Assembly (NCBI GenBank): GCA_005793025.1
Contig: SXQI01000213.1
Coordinates: 1 to 10,822, forward strand
DNA length: 10,822 nt
Origin: Verrucomicrobiales bacterium
GTDB taxonomy: Bacteria > Verrucomicrobiota > Verrucomicrobiia > Limisphaerales > SXQI01
Direction of reading: 5' to 3'
A program made the translations under genes and the position numbers. Every line of letters starts with the position of its first letter. The stretch's first letter is position 1. Positions 1 to 6,352 of this stretch are shown here, piece after piece. The notes under the pieces were generated by a model that saw only the letters and a list, made by a program, of their open reading frames with translations, made no database searches and was not told the origin of the DNA.

Positions 1-743
1 CCGGTTGGAACATGACCATTGCAAAGCACCATGTGCCGACGAGAATGCTTTGAGGCGTAGGCTCGCACCTTGCCTATCAGGGTAAACCAGTGATTGTTCG
101 CTTTGTCGTTTCGATTCATGATTTCTACCTGACCGAAATGAATCCCCTCGCAACCGACATCAATATAGGAAGCCGCTTGGTAATAGAACCAGAGTTGAGT
201 TTCGATGCGGCTTACATCGGGCACTTGTCCTCTCCCCATTGAACGTCGCTGACCAACGGGATAAATCATGTCATCAAAACGGAAATTTCTGGTTTCAACA
301 GGTTGGTCCAAATCTTTGAAGACCCAGCTTGGAATCGCGATGTGGTTTACATTGGTGCCGACGACTTCGAAGACGCAGGCTTCTAATAACATTTCAGGGT
401 CGGCTCTTAACACTTGATCGGCTGCTGTTTTTGCTTTTTTGAGGTTCTCCAAGAAGTTGTTTTCTGCTCCCCAAAGACACAACGCTCGGGCAATGTATTT
501 CGCTCCTGTGTTGGTAAGCATGCGCGTGTCATCCGTTAGTTGTCCTTTCTCGTTAAGCAATCCTTCAACGCAGATCGATCGAGACAAATAATTCTCGAGA
601 ACGAGCCGTGGAATTGTTCCATCAAATTGATATTCCTTACGCAAACTTTTGAGGTTTTGGTCTGCGCCACACTCCACGGATCCAAGGCAGAAGGCACCAA
701 TGATAACAACAGCTAGGAATCGGCTTGTTGAGGTGTACTTCAT
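1..743 (-). CDS. Secreted protein of unknown function, possibly glycosidase-like barrel (3' end off the window)
   Basis: An uninterrupted minus-strand frame of 247 codons runs from an ATG at 743-741 to the left edge with no stop, so the C-terminal part is missing. Residues 1-28 form a signal peptide: positively charged start, hydrophobic FLAVVIIGAFCLG, probable cleavage near CGA-DQ. There is no proper lipobox, so export to the periplasm or outside is likelier than lipidation. The mature part is rich in Trp, Tyr, His and acidic residues. It includes VFEVVGTNVNHIAIPSWVF (about 124-142), WFYYQAASYIDVGCEGIHFG (about 185-204) with QVEIMN directly after, and RRHMVLCNGHVP (235-246). The alternation of predicted strands and helices, with acidic and His residues at strand ends, suggests an alpha/beta barrel such as a glycoside hydrolase, but I recognise no named family. 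An in-frame ATG at 752-750 is an alternative start; a TGA directly upstream of it closes the frame. No Shine-Dalgarno is visible for either. Reality of the gene is likely, function is open. Confidence 0.8.
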   Translation of the reverse strand, partial: MKYTSTSRFLAVVIIGAFCLGSVECGADQNLKSLRKEYQFDGTIPRLVLENYLSRSICVEGLLNEKGQLTDDTRMLTNTGAKYIARALCLWGAENNFLENLKKAKTAADQVLRADPEMLLEACVFEVVGTNVNHIAIPSWVFKDLDQPVETRNFRFDDMIYPVGQRRSMGRGQVPDVSRIETQLWFYYQAASYIDVGCEGIHFGQVEIMNRNDKANNHWFTLIGKVRAYASKHSRRHMVLCNGHVPT

Positions 744-907
744 GAGTGGCATTCATAATCAGTTTAAACCTTTCTTGTCCAGACCAGTGAAAACAGTTCG
801 AAATAGTCCCCATCGAGTGTTGAGGCGCATCCTCGATGGATATCAAACCATTAGATCGGCATTCATCGGGGTTGAGAACATGTTTTACCTATCGATAACG
901 ATCGCGT
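744..907. promoter_or_regulatory. Divergent intergenic region with candidate promoters for both flanking genes
   Basis: This gap of about 160 bases separates two genes transcribed away from each other, so it should carry both promoters. On the plus strand TTGAGA (872-877) and GATAAC (894-899) are 16 apart. On the minus strand TGGACA (781-776) and TATGAA (757-752) are 18 apart. Each matches the sigma-70 consensus at 5/6 and 4/6. Both would start transcription within a few bases of the start codons, and neither gene has a visible Shine-Dalgarno. The nonamer GGCATTCAT occurs at 748-756 and 858-866. The box matches are weak enough to arise by chance; only the general statement that promoters lie here is safe. 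Confidence 0.35.
810..839. promoter_or_regulatory. 8-bp inverted repeat, candidate operator or hairpin
   Basis: CCATCGAG at 810-817 and CTCGATGG at 832-839 are perfect inverted copies separated by 14 bases. Inside, GAGG (822-825) and CCTC (831-834) can form a competing smaller hairpin with a 5-base loop. The dyad lies near the middle of the divergent region, where a regulator controlling both sides could bind. The symmetry is read directly from the sequence; the regulatory role is an inference. Confidence 0.3.
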
Positions 908-2281
908 ATGGTAATCGCCATGTTTAAGCGAGTAACCGCGTTTGTTTTGGGATTCTTAGGACTGTTTGCGTCCGGGAATTCTTGGGGACAAGATGCCAAG
1001 TTTTTCCCCTACCCATTCTCCGTCGATACATTACCCAATCGCCTGCAGGTCGTCACGGTTCCCATCGAGAATCAGAAACTTGTGGCTCTTTACATTGTTG
1101 TTCGCACGGGATCGCGTAACGAGGTGGAGCCCGGGAAAAGTGGTTTTGCGCACTTCTTTGAGCACATGATGTTTCGGGGAAGCGAGAATTTTACCCCGGA
1201 ACAACGCGATTCCATCATGAAACGGGCTGGGGCGGAGGGAAATGCTTACACCTCGGACGACCGTACGGTGTATCATCAATTGTTTGCGACAGAGGATCTG
1301 GACCAAATAATGAAGCTCGAGGCAGATCGCTTTCAACGGCTAAAATATACTGTTCCAGTTTATAAAACTGAGACTTTGGCGGTTCTGGGTGAGTACAATA
1401 AAAACAGTGCCAATCCGCTAAGCAAACTTCATGAATTGACTCGGGCGACTGCATTCAGTCGCCACACCTACCAACATACTACAATGGGGTTCGTGGAGGA
1501 TATCCAAGGGATGCCTAAAGAGCACGAATACAGCCTCCAGTTTTATCAAAAATTTTATCGACCCGAGAATTGCACCGTCTTGCTGGTAGGTGCGATTGAT
1601 CGGACGCGAGCACTCGAGTTAACACGGAAAAACTTCGCCGATTGGAAGTCTGGGAAACCTCACCCGGAAATACCTGCAGAACCCCCTCCCACGGGGCCAA
1701 AGAAGGCGCATGTTGACTGGCCATCCCCAACATTGCCTTACCTTCTAATCGCTTTTCGAGGGCCCGCATATTCCGATTCCAAGAAAGATAAAGCGGCACT
1801 CGATTTTCTGGCCCCCATTGCGTTCGGTGAGGATTCTGAACTTTATCAGAGGCTCGTGTTGAAGGAGCAAAAAGTGGATATGCTCGCAGTTGATTTTGAG
1901 GATCATATCGACCCAGAGTTGTTCTCGATTTATATCCGAGTTAAGGATCCCTCCGACCTAACCTACGTGGAGGAACAGGTCGCTGCCACGATCAACAAGT
2001 TTTCCAACGAACTCATTCCGACTCAAAAACTCAACGACACCCGCTCTCGCATGAGATATGGCACCGCCTTGGGACTAGATAGCAGCAATGCCATCGGCGG
2101 TTTCCTAGCGCCTTACATCGCACTCGCTGGGACGCCCGATACGGTGAATAAGGTTTTCTCGGTCTATCTGGGAATCACCCCTGAAGACATCCGAAACATG
2201 GCCCGGAAGTATTTAGTTCCACAAGGAAAAGTCGTGGTGACGTTGAAAACTAAAACAGTTGATGTCAAGGAGACCAAGTGA
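908..2281 (+). CDS. M16-family zinc metallopeptidase, catalytic subunit (exported)
   Basis: A 457-residue insulinase/pitrilysin-family protein of the small two-domain type, which works as a catalytic half next to a non-catalytic partner. The inverted zinc motif HFFEH is at 82-86 (numbering from 908), and the third ligand is probably E162 in VLGEYNK, the expected distance of about 76 residues on. The N-terminal M16 domain spans roughly 38-230 (GFAHFFEHMMFRGSENF, then AEGNAYTSDDRTVYH), followed by an M16 C-terminal domain at about 240-440. A signal peptide (MFKRVTAFVLGFLGLFASGNSWG) points to the periplasm, and no other membrane segment is seen. The start may be the ATG at 908 or at 920; the latter gives a more classical basic signal-peptide start, and neither has a Shine-Dalgarno. 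The stop overlaps the start of the second M16 gene. The substrate is unknown; peptides released during export or taken up are typical for the family. Confidence 0.95.
   Translation: MVIAMFKRVTAFVLGFLGLFASGNSWGQDAKFFPYPFSVDTLPNRLQVVTVPIENQKLVALYIVVRTGSRNEVEPGKSGFAHFFEHMMFRGSENFTPEQRDSIMKRAGAEGNAYTSDDRTVYHQLFATEDLDQIMKLEADRFQRLKYTVPVYKTETLAVLGEYNKNSANPLSKLHELTRATAFSRHTYQHTTMGFVEDIQGMPKEHEYSLQFYQKFYRPENCTVLLVGAIDRTRALELTRKNFADWKSGKPHPEIPAEPPPTGPKKAHVDWPSPTLPYLLIAFRGPAYSDSKKDKAALDFLAPIAFGEDSELYQRLVLKEQKVDMLAVDFEDHIDPELFSIYIRVKDPSDLTYVEEQVAATINKFSNELIPTQKLNDTRSRMRYGTALGLDSSNAIGGFLAPYIALAGTPDTVNKVFSVYLGITPEDIRNMARKYLVPQGKVVVTLKTKTVDVKETK
2267..2273 (+). promoter_or_regulatory. Ribosome binding site inside the upstream M16 gene
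   Basis: AAGGAGA is the clearest Shine-Dalgarno in the window. It lies within the last codons of the first M16 gene, 4 bases before GTG 2278 and 10 before ATG 2284. It supports independent reinitiation on the second subunit, keeping the two partners produced together. Confidence 0.6.
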
Positions 2282-3801
2282 TCATGAGAAACACAATTTG
2301 TCTAAACATCGTGACAGTTTGGTTGTTGCTCGGAACAGTTCTCTTGGCCCAAACCGAGCAAGGGGCAAAAGGGTCCGTCGAGATTTCTGAGTTAACCTCC
2401 GCACCGATCTACCGCTCTCGAATTCTGTTTCGTGTAGGTTCCGCTATGGATCCTGTGGGTCGAGAGGGGCTCGCAAGTTTGACAGCGGCGATGATCGCAA
2501 AAGGCGGTTCTAAGAAGCTGAGCTACGAAGAGATCGTCACAAAACTGTACCCGATGTCGGCTTCGTTCGAATCGCAGGTGGACAAGGAGATGACGGTGTT
2601 TACCGCAGCTTCGCACCGCGAGACATTAGAAGGTTACTGGCAGTTGATAACCGAGATGCTCACTCAACCCGGCTTTCGGGAGGATGATTTCAAAAGACTC
2701 AAGGAAGACGCGATCAACTATCTCAAAGTTTCCCTGAGCAACGGAAACGATGAAGAGTTAGGCAAGGAGCACCTCTATAACCTAATTTATGGTAATCATC
2801 CTTACGGTCATCACAACCGAGGTAAATTGCAGTCACTAGAGAAAATCACCATCGGGGATGTGAATGAATTCTACCGCCGACATTACACCGCATCGAACTT
2901 AGTGGTTGCGGCCTCGGTTCCTCGTAATTCACCGGGGAGTTTCACACCCTCAAACGCCTCATTGGCCTCCGCGCTTCCTAAAGCTCCAGCAACGACTAAC
3001 TTTAGGGTCAAAGCCCCAGAACTCGTTCAAGGCGTAGAGATGGAAATTTTGCAACGCGAAACTCGGTCGACGGGTATTTCCATAGGGTTTCCCATCTCGG
3101 TGAAACGAGGCGACCCTGATTTCCCGGCCCTCTTGGTGGCCTCCTACTATTTTGGACAACACCGTTCGAGCAATAGCCATTTATACCAACAGTTGCGTGA
3201 GGCAAGAGGTCTGAACTATGGAGATTATTCCTATATCGAGTATTTTCCTCGGGGAATGTTTTTGTTCCAACCAGAGCCAAACCTTGCTCGGCAGCAGCAA
3301 ATCTTTCAGATCTGGATTCGGCCGGTTCAACCTGAGCATGGTCATTTCGCATTGCGGGCTGCCCTATTTGAATGGGAAAAGCTGGTCAAGAATGGGCTGT
3401 CCGAGGAGGACTTTGAAGCAACCAGAATGTTCCTGACGAAGTTCGCTGTAATCCTCACTCAAACCACGGATGCCAGCTTGGGTTACCAACTCGATAGTCG
3501 TTACTATGGCATTCCCGGGTTTGTGGATTACATCAGTACCTCGATGAAGCAGCTCACGCTTCCTCAAGTGAACGCGGCGATCAAACGCCATCTGGCTTCG
3601 AAATCACCACGAATTGTGGTGGTGACAAAGGACGCAGAAGGGTTACGAAAAGCGATCCTAGCGAACACTCCTTCCCCCATCACCTACAACTCTACCAAGC
3701 CCGACGAGATACTTGGGGAGGACAAGCTCATCGAACGCTACCCCATCAGCATTGATCCGAGTCGGCTGCGAATCCGACCCGCCGTCCAAGCGTTTGAGTG
3801 A
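2278..3801 (+). CDS. M16-family protein, non-catalytic partner subunit (exported)
   Basis: A 507-residue M16 homologue whose zinc motif is absent: where HxxEH should lie, the sequence reads GREGLASLTAAMIAKGG (about 61-77 from the GTG at 2278). The fold is otherwise kept. YGNHPYGHHNRG and FYRRHYTASNLVVAASVP mark the end of the N-terminal half, and LREARGLNYGDYSY (306-319) is the C-half block that in partner subunits carries the Arg/Tyr pair binding the substrate end. In known M16B pairs such an inactive subunit completes the chamber around the active one, so this is not a decayed gene. A signal peptide is present (LNIVTVWLLLGTVLLA-QT). GTG 2278 shares GTGA with the upstream stop, and ATG 2284 is an alternative start. 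AAGGAGA at 2267-2273 serves either, being nearer the usual spacing for the GTG. Co-translation with the first gene is expected. Confidence 0.93.
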   Translation: MIMRNTICLNIVTVWLLLGTVLLAQTEQGAKGSVEISELTSAPIYRSRILFRVGSAMDPVGREGLASLTAAMIAKGGSKKLSYEEIVTKLYPMSASFESQVDKEMTVFTAASHRETLEGYWQLITEMLTQPGFREDDFKRLKEDAINYLKVSLSNGNDEELGKEHLYNLIYGNHPYGHHNRGKLQSLEKITIGDVNEFYRRHYTASNLVVAASVPRNSPGSFTPSNASLASALPKAPATTNFRVKAPELVQGVEMEILQRETRSTGISIGFPISVKRGDPDFPALLVASYYFGQHRSSNSHLYQQLREARGLNYGDYSYIEYFPRGMFLFQPEPNLARQQQIFQIWIRPVQPEHGHFALRAALFEWEKLVKNGLSEEDFEATRMFLTKFAVILTQTTDASLGYQLDSRYYGIPGFVDYISTSMKQLTLPQVNAAIKRHLASKSPRIVVVTKDAEGLRKAILANTPSPITYNSTKPDEILGEDKLIERYPISIDPSRLRIRPAVQAFE

Positions 3802-3939
3802 GTTTTTCTGGTATTACATCGGTTTTCGATTATCCTTACCTCCATAGGTCAAGCCTGTCGGCTCCCTGAAGCTTTGATGGGGTAGTCGTGCTTCCCGTAG
3901 TTTTACCCAAATGTTTGCGTCTGTTGGCGATCCGTTTCC

Positions 3940-5550
3940 ATGCTTACAATTAGCGAGTTAAAAATGTCTCTAGGCGGTCGAACATTGTTCGAAAACGCCA
4001 GCCTCCAAATCAATCACGGTGATCGAGTGGCCCTTGTCGGGCCCAACGGTGCCGGTAAATCCACGTTGTTTTCGATCATCCTTGGTAAACTCGAACCCGA
4101 TGAAGGAACCGTGGATCGGGATATCTGGACGACGGTTGGATTCCTCCCGCAAGAAGGTGAGGCCGTGGGGGGCGAGACGGTTCTTGAAGTCGCCACGGGA
4201 CGTGCAACTGAACTTCCTCGTCTCGAAAAGACCCTCCACGATCTCGAATTGGCAGGGTTGGTATCTGGATCCGAGTATCTCGAAGCACACGCGAAACATG
4301 ACGCACTCAACGATCCTCAGGCCGAGGCAAAAGCTAAGAAATTGCTCGTCGGACTTGGATATAAGGAAAAAGATTTTGATCGGCCCGCTCGAGAAATGAG
4401 CGGTGGTTGGATCATGCGGGCCCATCTCGCTAGACTCCTCTTACTCGAACCCGATCTCCTTCTTCTTGACGAGCCGACCAACCATTTGGACCTTCTTGCC
4501 TTGCTTTGGTTACAGTCCTACTTGGCGAACTATTCAGGAGCGGTTCTCCTCATCTCTCACGATCATCAGTTTATGGACGAAGTCGTGACCCAAGTTCACG
4601 AAATCTACGAGAAACGACTATTGGGTTATACGGGGAATTACTCTGATTTTCTTCGGCAGCGAGAGGAGAATTACGACATTCAGTTGGCGTCTTATAAGAA
4701 CCAACAAAAGGAAATCCAAGCACTCCAAGAGTTCGCCGATCGGTTTCGAGCCATTCCATCAAAAGCCTCTCAGGCGATGAGTAAACTGAAGCAGATCGAA
4801 CGTCTCGAATTGATCGAGAAACCGTTAGCTCCCCGCAAACCGTTCAGGTTTCAAATCCCTCCACCTCCACGTGGAGGGCAACGTGCGATCACTCTTGAAG
4901 GCGTCCATATGGCCTACGGTGCAAACCCAGTTTATGCGGGCCTTGACCTCGAAATTGAACGGGGTGAACGGACGGTTTTGATTGGGCCCAACGGTGCCGG
5001 TAAATCCACGTTGCTGAAAATCCTTGCTGGGGTTGTTGAATTCCAACAAGGCGAACGCAAACTCGGCCACAATGCCAAGCTCGGCTATTTCAGCCAACAT
5101 CGAGCTGACACCCTCGGTTTAGAGAACACAGTCCTTGATGAAGTGTTGGCGAGTGCTCCCGCACTTCGCGAGGACGAAGCGCGCGGAATTCTCGGTTCGT
5201 TCATGTTTAGGAAGGATGAGATCTACAAACTCACTGGGGTGCTGAGTGGAGGTGAGAAAAGCCGCCTGAACCTTGTTAAGTTTTTGGTGGATCCTCCAAA
5301 TTTACTGCTGATGGACGAGCCGACAACGCATCTCGACATCATGACTGTCGAATCACTCACCCTCGCGCTAGAACGTTATGAGGGAACCCTTGTGTTTATC
5401 TCGCACGACGTCCGTTTCATCCGGCATTTGGCAACCAAAGTCCTTCACATCAATAATGGTCGAGTACTCTCATTTCCAGGTACTTACGACTATTACATGG
5501 AGAAATCAGGCACAATAGAGGATGCTCGATCCGCACTAACAGCGGGTTGA
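3940..5550 (+). CDS. ABC-F family ATPase, YheS-like
   Basis: A 536-residue soluble protein with two ATP-binding cassettes and no membrane segments, so not a transporter. ABC-F proteins bind the ribosome E site and act on translation. Cassette 1 has Walker A GPNGAGKS at 34-41, signature MSGGW at 153-157, and Walker B ending in DEPTNHLD from D177/E178. Cassette 2 has Walker A GPNGAGKST at 349-357, signature LSGGEKS from 435, and DEPTTHLD from D459/E460. Between them, about 220-300, is the charged helical linker that reaches the P-site tRNA: YTGNYSDF, then DRFRAIPSKASQAMSKLKQI and ERLELI. This linker closely resembles E. coli YheS as I remember it, more than Uup or EttA, and there is no extended C-terminal coiled coil. 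Both catalytic glutamates are present. No Shine-Dalgarno is seen before ATG 3940; 138 bases separate it from the M16 pair, so a promoter may lie there. It probably heads the run into kdsB, 58 bases on. Confidence 0.95.
   Translation: MLTISELKMSLGGRTLFENASLQINHGDRVALVGPNGAGKSTLFSIILGKLEPDEGTVDRDIWTTVGFLPQEGEAVGGETVLEVATGRATELPRLEKTLHDLELAGLVSGSEYLEAHAKHDALNDPQAEAKAKKLLVGLGYKEKDFDRPAREMSGGWIMRAHLARLLLLEPDLLLLDEPTNHLDLLALLWLQSYLANYSGAVLLISHDHQFMDEVVTQVHEIYEKRLLGYTGNYSDFLRQREENYDIQLASYKNQQKEIQALQEFADRFRAIPSKASQAMSKLKQIERLELIEKPLAPRKPFRFQIPPPPRGGQRAITLEGVHMAYGANPVYAGLDLEIERGERTVLIGPNGAGKSTLLKILAGVVEFQQGERKLGHNAKLGYFSQHRADTLGLENTVLDEVLASAPALREDEARGILGSFMFRKDEIYKLTGVLSGGEKSRLNLVKFLVDPPNLLLMDEPTTHLDIMTVESLTLALERYEGTLVFISHDVRFIRHLATKVLHINNGRVLSFPGTYDYYMEKSGTIEDARSALTAG
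4039..4068 (+). repeat. 30-nt exact repeat, copy 1 (Walker A of first cassette)
   Basis: Ten codons from GGG (Gly34) to TTG (Leu43) are identical base for base to 4984-5013, including every synonymous position, although the flanking codons differ at once on both sides. The protein motif is conserved by selection; the exact codon identity is not required by it. Confidence 0.9.
4984..5013 (+). repeat. 30-nt exact repeat, copy 2 (Walker A of second cassette)
   Basis: The second copy of the ten-codon block at 4039-4068, in the same reading frame and orientation, 945 bases downstream. It encodes Gly349 to Leu358 of the ABC-F protein. Confidence 0.9.
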
Positions 5551-5608
5551 GTTGCTTTGAGGTTCGGCTGACGTTTACCTTTCAACGAATTTGGTTTAGG
5601 ATTCGACG

Positions 5609-6352
5609 ATGCGCATTATTGGTGTGATACCGGCCCGGTATGGGTCAACCCGATTTCCGGGAAAACCGCTTCACCTCATCGCTGGAAAGTCTCTCCTGAG
5701 GAGGGTGGTTGAGCAGTGTCAGAAGTCTCAAACCCTCGCCGAAGTGGTGGTTGCGACAGATGACCCTCGAATTGCGGCAGTGGCAAAAGAATTCTGTGAG
5801 GTTGAAATGACCCGGGAGGATCATCCGAGCGGAACGGATAGAATTGCTGAAGTAGCTTCTCGGAGGGAGTGTAGAGCGATTATCAATATTCAAGGTGACG
5901 AACCCCTGATGGATCCTAGGGTGATCGACCTCGTAGCGGGTGCTTTGGAAAAGAATGAAATGTCCACAGCAGCAACCCTCATTCGGGAGGAGGGAGAGCT
6001 TGCAAATCCGAATGCTGTAAAAGTCGTTGTCAATCAGGCAGGCCGAGCCTTATATTTCTCACGCCGTACGATCCCGTATGTGCGAGATGCCGTCGATGGT
6101 TCGCTTGCTGAACAGTTGGCGGCTTTTCCGTTTTTGAAACACCTAGGAATCTATGGTTATCGGCGTGATGTATTACTGAATTTAGTACGTTATCCGGTTT
6201 CCCCGCTCGAACGTGCGGAAAAATTAGAACAGCTACGTGCGTTGGAGAATGGCATTCAGATTGGGGTTGTCACTGTTGATTACGACAGTATCGGGGTAGA
6301 TGTTCCGGATGATGTTAGGCGTGTTGAAGCGATATTAAGAGCGTCAGTATGA
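5609..6352 (+). CDS. kdsB: 3-deoxy-manno-octulosonate cytidylyltransferase (CMP-Kdo synthetase)
   Basis: This cytoplasmic enzyme activates Kdo with CTP to give CMP-Kdo and pyrophosphate, the donor for the inner core of lipopolysaccharide. At 247 residues it has the family's normal length and shows its motifs in order: nucleotide-binding PARYGSTRFPGKPL (8-21), VATDD (48-52), HPSGTDRIAE (72-81), NIQGDEP (93-99) with D97 the likely magnesium ligand, ANPNAVKVV (132-140), ALYFSRRTIPYVRD (147-160), HLGIYGYRRDVL, LERAEKLEQLR, and the C-terminal GVDVPDD with D231 as the probable second metal ligand. The start at 5609 has AGGA 7 bases upstream (5598-5601), and the N-terminal MRIIGVIPARYGS fits the family exactly. 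Its TGA is part of an ATGA overlap with pyrG, whose product supplies the CTP it uses. The gene implies a Gram-negative outer membrane. Confidence 0.97.
   Translation: MRIIGVIPARYGSTRFPGKPLHLIAGKSLLRRVVEQCQKSQTLAEVVVATDDPRIAAVAKEFCEVEMTREDHPSGTDRIAEVASRRECRAIINIQGDEPLMDPRVIDLVAGALEKNEMSTAATLIREEGELANPNAVKVVVNQAGRALYFSRRTIPYVRDAVDGSLAEQLAAFPFLKHLGIYGYRRDVLLNLVRYPVSPLERAEKLEQLRALENGIQIGVVTVDYDSIGVDVPDDVRRVEAILRASV

Noticed and set aside
649..927. Plus-strand 92-codon frame across the divergent region
   Set aside because: It overlaps the start of the better supported minus-strand secreted gene, has no recognisable domain, and would eliminate the promoter region.
2278..3801. Second M16 gene as a decayed pseudogene because HxxEH is missing
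   Set aside because: The frame is intact, has a signal peptide and keeps the partner-subunit block; inactive M16 partners beside active ones are normal.
3802..3939. Terminator or promoter between the M16 pair and the ABC-F gene
   Set aside because: Only a 4-bp AGCC-TGTC-GGCT stem and a poor -35/-10 pair are visible; a signal is expected here but I cannot point to it.
3970..4425. Minus-strand 151-codon frame inside the ABC-F gene
   Set aside because: It lies antisense to a highly conserved cassette and its composition follows from that gene's codon pattern; no signal peptide, domain or start signal.
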